Assembly (NCBI GenBank): GCA_943372515.1
Contig: CALRYY010000001.1
Span: forward strand, 62,001-126,000
DNA: 64,000 nucleotides
Direction of reading: 5' to 3'
Origin: RAM1 sp943372515
GTDB lineage: Bacteria; Pseudomonadota; Gammaproteobacteria; Burkholderiales; Burkholderiaceae_C
Each line of letters starts with the position of its first letter. Position 1 is the stretch's first letter. The translations under genes and the position numbers were made by a program. Below, piece by piece: positions 7,122 to 16,885 of this stretch. The notes under the pieces were generated by a model. The model was not told the DNA's origin, searched no databases, and saw only the letters and a program-made list of their open reading frames with translations.

Positions 7122-9428
7122 CTAGAACTTGGCGGTCAGCGCCACCTGCAGCTGGCGGCCCGCACCCGGAATATAGTGCCCCCGATACAACGATTCACCA
7201 TACAGCTTGTCGGTGATGTTGGTCAGGTTGGCCTTGACGATGAAACGGTCGTTGATGGCGTACTCGGCCATCAGGTCGGCGGTGGTGAAGGCGGGGGCTT
7301 CCCACGAAGGTGCCGTCACGTCCGCCGGCGCCTGCGCGCTGCGAAAGTTCAGGCCGCCGCCCACGCGCCACTGAGGCGTGATCTGGTAGGTGGTCCATAC
7401 CGTGCCGCTGTGCCTGGGGCTCAGGCCGGGGCGGTCGCCCGCGCGGTTGCCCACGGTGGTGGCGGTGGACGCAGCCACGTCCACCTTGGCCACGGGCATC
7501 CACATGTACGAGCCATAGACTTCCCACTTCGGATTCAGGCGGCCCGACACGTCGATCTCGAAGCCTGCGGTGTGGCGCTTGCCGGAAAGCAGCAGACGGG
7601 TGGCTGCGGTGTCGGGGTCGGTGTTGCGCTCGTTCTTCTTGGTGGCATGAAAGATCGCCACGCGCGTGCTGAAGCGCTTGTCGGCTGAATCCAGCTTGGC
7701 GCCGAACTCGATGTTCTGGCTTTGCTCGGGGTCGGTGTTGGCAGACAGGGCGTTGTACGAATACGTGTCGCCCGACGTGTTGAACGACGTGCCGTATGAG
7801 AAGTGGTACGAATGCAGCGCGTTGGGCTGGTACAGCACGCCAAAGCGCTTGCTCAGCTCCGAAATCTTCTGCTGGTACGTGGCCGTGACGGCGCCGGTGG
7901 CCGGCGTGGTGGTGGCGTAGTTGCCGCGCATGCTGTCGTAGCGCAGGCCACCCAGCAGCTTCCAGGCGGGGGCAACCTGCACCAGGTCCTGCACGTACGC
8001 GCCAACGGCGCGCGACTCGAAGTTGTTGGCCGGGCGCAGCACGCGCGCGCCTTCGTTCATGGACGCGCCGTCGTCAGGTGTGCCGGCCAGCGTATTGGGC
8101 TTGGCGGGGTTGGCACCCACCACGCCGTACACCACCTTTTCTTCGCGCGAGAAGTCCACGCCGGCTACCAGCTCGTGCTTGTAGCCCAGGGCTTCGAACT
8201 TGTTGCTGAAATCGCTTTGCCATTGCAGCGTGTCCACGTCCTGCACCTTCAGCTGCGTGCCGCGGGTGAACACGGTGTTGGGGCCGAAGCTGGAGAGGTC
8301 CACGGCCTGGCCGCCGGGCTGCAATGCGTTGGCGGCAAAGCGCACGGTGCCCGCGCGCTGGTCGCGCTTGAACGTGCCGGTGCGCAGCTGCGTCTTGAGC
8401 TCGCTGTCGCGGCTGAAGCGGTGCGTATGGGCCAGGCTGGCGATGGTGGCCTGCCCGGCGCTGTAGTCACTGGCCAGGCCGTAGTACGCATCGGGCGACA
8501 GGCTGCCGATCAACGTGTTGGCTGCTGTGGTGTCGGTCGCGCGTGGCTTGATCCACGGCAGGCCGTAGTTCATGCCGTTGTTGTTGTCCAGGTGGTAAAG
8601 GCTGGCCGAAAATTCATTGGCTGTGCCGATGCCAAAGCGGTAGGCGGCGGCAATGCCCTTTTTGTCGATGCTGCTGCCTGAGCCGTTGTTGTCGGCCTGG
8701 GTGGCCATGGCGTTCAGGCGCAGCGCGGCGTTTTCTCCGGTCATGAGGTTGAAATCACCCGTGATGCGGCCGTACTTGTGCGAGCCCAGCGTGGTGGTCA
8801 CTTCGTGTTCGTTGATCAGGCGCGGCATCTTGCTGACCTGGTTGACGGCGCCGCCGGTGGAGCCACGGCCAAACAGCATGGATGCGGAGCCGCGCAGCAC
8901 TTCAATGCGGTCGTTGTTGAAGGTGTCGCGGTCGTAAAACGCGGGGTCACGCATGCCGTCCATGAAAATATCGCCCGTGCCGGCCAGCGAGAAGCCGCGC
9001 AGGCGGATGTCTTCCTCGCCGCCCTCGGCCGCCAGGAAAGTGATGCCGGCGGTGTTGCGCAGCACGTCTTTCACAGTGTCCAGGTTGCGGTCGTCGATCA
9101 GCTTTTCAGTCACCACGGTAATGGACTGCGGAATGTCGCGCAGTTCCTGGTTGCCTTTGCCGATGGTGGTGGTGGTGGCACGGATGGAGTCCTTGCCCTG
9201 GGGTGCTTCGGCTCGTTCGCGAACGGTCACGGGCGACAGCGTGCGGCTTTCGGCAGGTGCCGCCGGGGCGGCGGTCTGCGCCCAGCTACCCATGGAGGCC
9301 GCGAGCATCAGGGCCCCCAGCGGCAGACTGGCGGTTGTGCTGGAACGTGAGGGGAACGATGCCCGAACATTGCGCGCGAGCGCGGTGGTGGTGTGGCGCG
9401 TACGGGCGCCCGATTTTTTCTTTGCCAT
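7122..9428 (-). CDS. TonB-dependent catecholate siderophore receptor (Fiu/PiuA-like)
   Basis: The 768-residue protein is an outer membrane TonB-dependent receptor. After an extended signal region (about residues 1-50, ending near GSWAQ), a TonB-box-like stretch and the plug domain follow. The plug has the motifs DIPQSITVVTEKLI, IRLRGFS, IFMDGMRDPAFYDRDTFN and EVLRGSASMLFGRGSTGGAVNQVSK. A 22-strand beta barrel ends with LQVALTAKF, whose terminal phenylalanine is the outer membrane assembly signal. The piuC partner directly downstream supports the Fiu/PiuA class, whose members take up catecholate-type ferric complexes. Fur-like boxes precede it, so iron repression is expected. Confidence 0.93.
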   Translation of the reverse strand: MAKKKSGARTRHTTTALARNVRASFPSRSSTTASLPLGALMLAASMGSWAQTAAPAAPAESRTLSPVTVRERAEAPQGKDSIRATTTTIGKGNQELRDIPQSITVVTEKLIDDRNLDTVKDVLRNTAGITFLAAEGGEEDIRLRGFSLAGTGDIFMDGMRDPAFYDRDTFNNDRIEVLRGSASMLFGRGSTGGAVNQVSKMPRLINEHEVTTTLGSHKYGRITGDFNLMTGENAALRLNAMATQADNNGSGSSIDKKGIAAAYRFGIGTANEFSASLYHLDNNNGMNYGLPWIKPRATDTTAANTLIGSLSPDAYYGLASDYSAGQATIASLAHTHRFSRDSELKTQLRTGTFKRDQRAGTVRFAANALQPGGQAVDLSSFGPNTVFTRGTQLKVQDVDTLQWQSDFSNKFEALGYKHELVAGVDFSREEKVVYGVVGANPAKPNTLAGTPDDGASMNEGARVLRPANNFESRAVGAYVQDLVQVAPAWKLLGGLRYDSMRGNYATTTPATGAVTATYQQKISELSKRFGVLYQPNALHSYHFSYGTSFNTSGDTYSYNALSANTDPEQSQNIEFGAKLDSADKRFSTRVAIFHATKKNERNTDPDTAATRLLLSGKRHTAGFEIDVSGRLNPKWEVYGSYMWMPVAKVDVAASTATTVGNRAGDRPGLSPRHSGTVWTTYQITPQWRVGGGLNFRSAQAPADVTAPSWEAPAFTTADLMAEYAINDRFIVKANLTNITDKLYGESLYRGHYIPGAGRQLQVALTAKF

Positions 9429-9532
9429 GAAGGCCTCCAGTGAATGCCCGCTTGCGCGAGCTCAAGTGCTTGAGGGAGGCTGGCTGGAAGGGCCCTGACC
9501 GGTAGGTCACGACCGGCGAACTGGCTTGCCGA

Positions 9533-9575
9533 TGAGAATCGTTCGCAATTCTATTGCAAATGCGAATCTATCTCA
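9533..9575 (-). promoter_or_regulatory. Two Fur-like boxes upstream of the siderophore receptor
   Basis: TGAGAATCGTTCGCA at 9533-9547 matches the betaproteobacterial Fur pattern TGAGAATnATTCTCA at about 12 of 14 specified positions, and TGCGAATCTATCTCA at 9561-9575 is a weaker copy. They lie 105-147 bp upstream of the receptor start. The rest of the 9429-9615 gap holds no gene that I can see. Confidence 0.65.
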
Positions 9576-9615
9576 TCGGCATTGTTGGATTCGTTGCGAT
9601 GGTGCAACGAGCGGA

Positions 9616-10389
9616 TCAACGTTCGGCGAAAGCGCGCTCGATGACGAAGTGAGCCGCGTGCTGCATATTGCCCTCAGCGAAACCCTGCGCTTCGAGCATT
9701 TGCTTCAGGTCCTTGAGCATGGCGGGGCTGCCACAGATCATGAAGCGGTCGTTGTCCACTGAAGGGATGGGCAGGCCCAGGTCGCTGTACAGCTTGCCGG
9801 ACTCCATGAGTTCGGTGATGCGGCCTTCGTTGCGGAATTTTTCGCGCGTGACGGTGGGGTAGTACAGCAACTGGTTCTTCACCAGCTCGCCCAGGTATTC
9901 GTGCTCGTGCAATTCGTGCTCGAACATCTGGCGGTAGGCCAGCTCGGCCTGCGTGCGGCAGCCGTGGACGATCACGACTTTTTCAAACCGCTCGTAAGTC
10001 TCCGGGTCCTTGATCAGCGACAGGAAGGGTGCCAGGCCGGTGCCCGTGGCCAGCAGCCAAAGCACCTTGCCCGGCAGCAGGTTTTGCAGCAGCAGCGTGC
10101 CGGTGGGCTTGCGACCCACGATCAGTTCGTCCCCCGGCTGCAGGTGCTGCAGGCGCGAGGTCAGCGGGCCTTCTGGCACCTTGATGCTGAAGAACTCCAG
10201 CGTTTCCTCATGGTTGGCACTGGCGATGCTGTAGGCCCGCAGAAGCGGTTTGCCGTTGACCGGCAGGCCGATCATGGTGAACTGGCCGTTGATGAACCGG
10301 AACGCGGTATCCCGGGTGGTGGTGAAGCTGAACAACTGGTCCGTCCAGTGGTGGACGGTCAGGACTTTTTCGGATTGGAAGGCACTCAT
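9616..10389 (-). CDS. fpr: Ferredoxin--NADP(+) reductase
   Basis: The 257-residue protein has an N-terminal FAD-binding barrel with the flavin motif LLRAYSIASANHEE (RxYS) and a phosphate-binding stretch FSIKVPEGPLTSRLQ. The NADP domain contains LLATGTGLAPFLSLIKD and the C-terminal region MQHAAHFVIERAFAER. It belongs to the bacterial Fpr (subclass II) family, which moves electrons between NADPH and ferredoxins or flavodoxins and helps in oxidative stress and iron release through Bfd. The start MSAFQSEKV at 10389 is used because the upstream ATG adds ten residues absent from the family. It is near bfr and bfd, a fitting context. Confidence 0.93.
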   Translation of the reverse strand: MSAFQSEKVLTVHHWTDQLFSFTTTRDTAFRFINGQFTMIGLPVNGKPLLRAYSIASANHEETLEFFSIKVPEGPLTSRLQHLQPGDELIVGRKPTGTLLLQNLLPGKVLWLLATGTGLAPFLSLIKDPETYERFEKVVIVHGCRTQAELAYRQMFEHELHEHEYLGELVKNQLLYYPTVTREKFRNEGRITELMESGKLYSDLGLPIPSVDNDRFMICGSPAMLKDLKQMLEAQGFAEGNMQHAAHFVIERAFAER

Positions 10390-10486
10390 GTGCGTGATTT
10401 TCGCTGAAGACTTATGCACTTTATGTCTGTAGGCCAGCGCCGCCGGTTATGAGGCTACAGCCTGTCTGCGCGGTGCACCCGCGCGT

Positions 10487-10963
10487 TCAGCTCAACTCAC
10501 CCATCTGGCTTTGCAGGTAGTTCTGCAGACCCACCTTGGCCAGCAGGTCAATCTGCGTTTCCAGGAAGTCGATGTGCTCTTCGGTGTCATCCAGGATGCC
10601 TTGCAGCAGGTCCCGGCTGACGTAATCGCGCACGCTTTCGCAGTGGGCAATGCCGTCCTTGATGGTGGCTTGCGCGCCCATCTCGCTCTTCAGGTCGCAT
10701 GCCAGGGCTTCCGGCACGTCCTCGCCGATCAGCAGCTTGCCCAGGTCCTGAAGGTTGGGCAGGCCGTCCAGCATGAAGATTCGGTCCATGAGCTTGTCGG
10801 CGTGCTTCATCTCGCCGATGGACTCCTCGTATTCCTTCTTTGCCAGCTTGTCCAGCCCCCAATGCTTGTACATGCGGTAGTGCAGGAAGTACTGGTTGAT
10901 GGCAGTCAGCTCGTTTTTGAGCTGGGACTGGAGGTGTTCTATGACTTTTGCGTCACCCTTCAT
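10487..10963 (-). CDS. bfr: Bacterioferritin
   Basis: The 158-residue protein is a heme-type bacterioferritin forming 24-subunit iron-storage shells. It begins MKGDAKVIEHLQSQLKNELTAINQYFLHYRM, with the ferroxidase ligands E18, E51 and H54 of the family in NELTAINQYF and EESIGEMKHADKL. Met52 (IGEMKHAD), the likely axial heme ligand, is present. The second helix pair has EEHIDFLETQIDLL. It follows ahpF on the same strand, 51 bp downstream. A perfect 11-bp hairpin fills that gap and includes part of the ribosome-binding site, so translation may be structurally controlled. Confidence 0.95.
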   Translation of the reverse strand: MKGDAKVIEHLQSQLKNELTAINQYFLHYRMYKHWGLDKLAKKEYEESIGEMKHADKLMDRIFMLDGLPNLQDLGKLLIGEDVPEALACDLKSEMGAQATIKDGIAHCESVRDYVSRDLLQGILDDTEEHIDFLETQIDLLAKVGLQNYLQSQMGELS

Positions 10964-10971
10964 GGTGTGCT

Positions 10972-11004
10972 CCCGACAATGGTTTTGATGGCGCCATTGT
11001 CGGG
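10972..11004 (-). promoter_or_regulatory. Hairpin in the bfr leader covering part of the ribosome-binding site
   Basis: There is a perfect 11-bp inverted repeat, CCCGACAATGG / CCATTGTCGGG, with an 11-nt loop. On the bfr transcript its 3' arm ends in GGG of the Shine-Dalgarno sequence GGGAG, six bases before the ATG. No U-tract follows in the bfr direction, so it is not a terminator for ahpF. Read on the plus strand it is followed by GTTTTC. Confidence 0.6.
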
Positions 11005-11014
11005 GTTTTCACCC

Positions 11015-12571
11015 TCATGCGGGCACAGCGCTGCGGATCAAGTGGTCGAATGCGCCCAGCGCAGCCTTGGCGCCGTCGCCGGCGGCAATGATGATCTGCT
11101 TGAACGGCGTGGTGGTGGCGTCGCCCGCGGCAAACACGCCGGGCACCGAGGTTTGCCCTTTGGCATCGACCACGATCTCGCCGTGCTTTGACAGCTCCAA
11201 CGTGCCCTTGAGCCAGTCGGTGTTGGGCACCAGGCCGATCTGCACAAACACACCTTCCAGTTCCACCAGCGTTTCTGCGCCCGACGTGCGGTCCTTGTAG
11301 CGCAGGCCGTTGACCTTCTGGTCGCCGGTGATCTCGGTCGTCTGTGCGTTCAGAACCACTGTGACATTGGGCAGGCTGCGCAGCTTGCGCTGCAGAACCT
11401 CGTCGGCACGCAGCTTCGTGTCGTATTCAATGAGCGTCACATGCGCTACCAGGCCGGCCAGGTCGATGGCAGCCTCGACACCGGAGTTGCCGCCGCCGAT
11501 TACCGCCACACGCTTGCCCTTGAACAGCGGGCCGTCGCAGTGCGGGCAATAGGCCACGCCCTTGTTCTTGAATTCGGTTTCGCCCGGCACGTTGATGTTG
11601 CGCCAGCGCGCGCCGGTGGAGATGACCACGGTGCGGGCCTTCAGCGAAGCGCCGCTTTCCAGCTGCAACTCGAACAGATCTTCTCCGGCAACAAGTGTCT
11701 TGGCGCGCTGCAAGTTCATGATGTCTACGTCGTAGTGGCGCACATGTTCTTCCAGCGCCAGCGCAAACTTGGGGCCCTCGGTTTCCTTGATGGAAATGAA
11801 GTTCTCAATGCCCAACGTGTCCAGCACCTGGCCGCCGAAACGCTCGGACGCAATGCCGGTGCGGATGCCCTTGCGCGCCGCGTACACAGCGGCCGCGGCG
11901 CCAGCAGGGCCGCCGCCGACGATCAACACGTCAAACGGGTCCTTGGCGCTGATCTTTTTGGCCTCGCGCTCGGTACCCGAGGTGTCCACCTTGGCAAGGA
12001 TTTCCTCCAGGCTCAGGCGGCCGTTGCCAAACATGGTGCCGTTCAGGAACACGGTGGGCACGCCCATGATCTGGCGCTCGGCGATTTCGTCCTGAAACAG
12101 GCCGCCTTCGATCATGGTGGTCTTGATGCGCGGGTTCTGGATGGCCATCAGGTTCAGCGCCTGCACCACGTCCGGGCAGTTGTGGCAGGTGAGGGACACG
12201 TAAACCTCAAACTCCAGGTCAGCGTCCAGCGCGCGGATCTGCTCCAGCAACGCCTGCTCGACCTTGGGTGGGTAGCCGCCCACCTGCAGCAGGGCCAGCA
12301 CCAGCGATGTGAATTCATGCCCCATGGGCAGGCCGGCAAAACGCGGGCCGTGGTTTTCACCCGGGCGGTTGATGGAGAAAGACGGGGTCCGGTGCGGACC
12401 GCCTGTCGACTCGGTCACCGTGATGAGCTTTGACGATTCTGCAATGTCTTTCAGCAGTGCACGCATCTCCAGCGCAGCGGGCGTGTCGTCCAGCGCTGCG
12501 GCGATTTCGACAGGCTGCGAAATGCGTTCGAGGTAGGAAGCCAGTTGAGCTTTGAGGTTGGCGTCGAGCAT
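11015..12571 (-). CDS. ahpF: Alkyl hydroperoxide reductase subunit F
   Basis: The 518-residue flavoprotein reduces AhpC using NADH. The N-terminal double-thioredoxin domain (about residues 1-195) carries the CxxC in SLTCHNCPDVVQ. An FAD domain follows with DVLIVGGGPAGAAAAVYAARKG. The NAD domain has the redox pair in VAYCPHCDGPLFKGKRVAVIGGGNSGVEAA, and the C-terminal FAD segment reads GVFAAGDATTTPFKQIIIAAGDGAKAAL. The start MLDANLKAQ at 12571 matches the family; an upstream ATG would add 60 unrelated residues translated through the repeat. It follows ahpC on the same strand. Confidence 0.95.
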   Translation of the reverse strand: MLDANLKAQLASYLERISQPVEIAAALDDTPAALEMRALLKDIAESSKLITVTESTGGPHRTPSFSINRPGENHGPRFAGLPMGHEFTSLVLALLQVGGYPPKVEQALLEQIRALDADLEFEVYVSLTCHNCPDVVQALNLMAIQNPRIKTTMIEGGLFQDEIAERQIMGVPTVFLNGTMFGNGRLSLEEILAKVDTSGTEREAKKISAKDPFDVLIVGGGPAGAAAAVYAARKGIRTGIASERFGGQVLDTLGIENFISIKETEGPKFALALEEHVRHYDVDIMNLQRAKTLVAGEDLFELQLESGASLKARTVVISTGARWRNINVPGETEFKNKGVAYCPHCDGPLFKGKRVAVIGGGNSGVEAAIDLAGLVAHVTLIEYDTKLRADEVLQRKLRSLPNVTVVLNAQTTEITGDQKVNGLRYKDRTSGAETLVELEGVFVQIGLVPNTDWLKGTLELSKHGEIVVDAKGQTSVPGVFAAGDATTTPFKQIIIAAGDGAKAALGAFDHLIRSAVPA

Positions 12572-12614
12572 GAGTGTTCTCCCAAAAAACAGCGGAAACA
12601 AAAAAGGGGAGACA

Positions 12615-12693
12615 CCGCGGAACCGGCTGCGCCGGGCTGCCCGCATCGCCCCCTTGAGGGGGAGGCAGCGCGAATGCGCTGCTTCGGGGGTGG
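12615..12693 (-). repeat. Comamonad-type intercistronic GC-rich repeat, copy 1 (ahpC-ahpF)
   Basis: A GC-rich element runs from CCGCGGAACCGGCT to CTTCGGGGGTGG, with inner palindromes CCCCCTTGAGGGGG and GCAGCGCGAATGCGCTGC. It begins right beside the ahpC stop codon and occupies most of the gap before ahpF. A second copy in the same position and orientation lies in the hutU-hutH gap (62125-62198). The ends and central palindrome are nearly identical; the middle differs. Confidence 0.85.
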
Positions 12694-13257
12694 TTAAATC
12701 TTCCCGACCAGGTCCAGCGACGGAGCAATGGTCTTGGCGCCTTCGTTCCACTTGGCGGGGCAGACTTCGCCCGGGTGGGCGGCGGTGTACTGGGCGGCCT
12801 TCAGCTTGCGCAGCGTTTCCTTGACGTCACGGGCAATCTCGTTGGAATGCACTTCCATGGTCTTGATGACGCCGTCGGGGTTCACGATGAAGGTGCCGCG
12901 CAGTGCCAGGCCTTCTTCAGCGATGTGCACGTCAAAAGCGTTGGTCAGCGTGTGGGTCGGGTCGCCCACCAGCGGGAACTTGGCCTTGCCGACAGCGGGG
13001 GAAGTTTCGTGCCAGACCTTGTGCGAGAAGTGCGTGTCGGTGGTCACGATGTAGACCTCGGCGCCCATTTTCTGGAACTCGGGGTAGTTGTCGGCCGCGT
13101 CTTCGACTTCGGTCGGGCAGTTGAAGGTAAAGGCTGCCGGCATGAAGATCAGTACAGACCACTTGCCCTTGAGCGTCTCGTTGCTGACGGTGACGAACTT
13201 GCCGTTGTGAAATGCTTCGGTCTTGAACGGCTGGACTTGGGTATTGATCAGGGACAT
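12694..13257 (-). CDS. ahpC: Alkyl hydroperoxide reductase subunit C (typical 2-Cys peroxiredoxin)
   Basis: The 187-residue protein is the peroxidase that reduces hydrogen peroxide and organic peroxides. The peroxidatic C47 sits in FTFNCPTEVED, and the resolving C166 in EVCPAKWNEG, which with the C-terminal tail identifies the AhpC subgroup served by AhpF. The length equals the E. coli protein. It is the first gene of ahpC-ahpF, with a good AGAGGAAA ribosome site. The 171-bp region upstream carries an AT-rich palindromic stretch around 13322-13347 that could bind OxyR, but no firm operator can be called. No oxyR is in this window. Confidence 0.96.
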   Translation of the reverse strand: MSLINTQVQPFKTEAFHNGKFVTVSNETLKGKWSVLIFMPAAFTFNCPTEVEDAADNYPEFQKMGAEVYIVTTDTHFSHKVWHETSPAVGKAKFPLVGDPTHTLTNAFDVHIAEEGLALRGTFIVNPDGVIKTMEVHSNEIARDVKETLRKLKAAQYTAAHPGEVCPAKWNEGAKTIAPSLDLVGKI

Positions 13258-13428
13258 GTGTATTTCCTCTCTAGGGAACAGTTGAAAAAAAGCGATGGGC
13301 TGAATTTACGCTGCGGCGCAGCATAAAGCCAATCAATTGAGGTTATGTGACAAATATGCTTTAACTATCGACCAGCCGGCGCTGCTCGTGAGTTTTGCGA
13401 CTGGCACCTGATTGCCTGAGGCGGGTCG

Positions 13429-14259
13429 TCAGTAAACCAGCCTCTCGGGTTTGATTTCCTGCAGGATGGTGGTGGCGATCTCTTCGATGCTCTTGGTCGT
13501 GGTGCTCAACCAGCGGATGCCTGCGCGGCGCATCATGGCTTCGCCCTCGCTGACTTCCATGCGGCAGTTGTCCAGGCTCGCGTAGCGGCTGTTGGGGCGA
13601 CGCTCGTTGCGGATCTCGCTGAGGCGCTCGGGCTGGATGGTCAGTCCGAAGATCTTCTTGCGGTGTGACATGAGCGCCGCGGGCAGTTGCTGGCGCTCGA
13701 AGTCTTCGGGGATCAGCGGGTAGTTGGCGGCCTTCAGGCCGTACTGCATGGCAAGGTACAGCGACGTGGGCGTCTTGCCGCTGCGGCTCACGCCCACCAG
13801 AATCACTTCGGCCGACTCCAGGTCGCGGTTGCTCTGGCCGTCGTCATGCGCAAGGCTGAAATTGATGGCCTCGATGCGGTCGTGGTATTCCTTGCTCTTG
13901 CTCACGTCGCTGAAGCGGCCTACGCGGTGGTGCGATTTGATGCCCAGCTCGGTTTCCAGTGGATGCACAAAGGTACCGAACATGTCCAGCAGCATGCCCT
14001 TGCAGCCTTCCTGGATGACCTTGAGCACCTCCATGTTGACCAGCGTGGTGAAGACGATGGGCTTTTTGCCCTCGACCTCAGCCGTATGGTTGATCTGGCG
14101 CACCACCTGATGGGCCTTGTCGGCGGTGTCAACGAAGGGCAGGCGCACATGGCGCGGCTTCATTTCAAACTGGGCCAGGATGGCGTTGCCAAAGGTTTCG
14201 GCCGTGATGCCGGTGCCGTCCGAGATGAAAAAGACTGTGCGGGTGTGCATGGGTGACAT
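13429..14259 (-). CDS. ppsR: Phosphoenolpyruvate synthase regulatory protein (bifunctional kinase/pyrophosphorylase)
   Basis: The 276-residue protein is a DUF299 member. These enzymes inactivate PEP synthase by ADP-dependent threonine phosphorylation and reactivate it by phosphate-dependent removal. Family marks are FFISDGTGITAETFG at the N terminus, a P-loop in VGVSRSGKTPTSLYLA, and the C-terminal YASLDNCRMEVSEGEAMMRR. The start MSPMHTR (14259) or MHTR (14250) is possible; the frame upstream is open but is low-complexity sequence overlapping the ppsA leader. It is divergent from ppsA, its expected target, across a 198-bp shared promoter region. Confidence 0.94.
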   Translation of the reverse strand: MSPMHTRTVFFISDGTGITAETFGNAILAQFEMKPRHVRLPFVDTADKAHQVVRQINHTAEVEGKKPIVFTTLVNMEVLKVIQEGCKGMLLDMFGTFVHPLETELGIKSHHRVGRFSDVSKSKEYHDRIEAINFSLAHDDGQSNRDLESAEVILVGVSRSGKTPTSLYLAMQYGLKAANYPLIPEDFERQQLPAALMSHRKKIFGLTIQPERLSEIRNERRPNSRYASLDNCRMEVSEGEAMMRRAGIRWLSTTTKSIEEIATTILQEIKPERLVY

Positions 14260-14457
14260 TGCGCTTTCTTGTAATGCTTTCAGATTCCTGCAAGCCCGCC
14301 GACCGGTGCCAAGGCCTACAATCCGGGCAATTATCCGATTCCTCACCATGCACCGCCTTCGCCCACAAGTACAAGAGCAAAGCTGGACGCCGTGCCATGG
14401 GAAAGTGCTGCCCCCGTGTGCCAGCGCTGCGCCGTTTTTAACTTCCGGAGCTTTCCC

Positions 14458-16851
<2,394 letters not shown>

Positions 16852-16885
16852 GCGGGCGGCGCAGCGCCGGTGCGATGATCGCCCA

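Noticed and set aside
13322..13347. OxyR operator upstream of ahpC
   Set aside because: The stretch is AT-rich and contains TCAATTGA, but its arms are not symmetric about one centre and do not fit the spaced OxyR pattern well.
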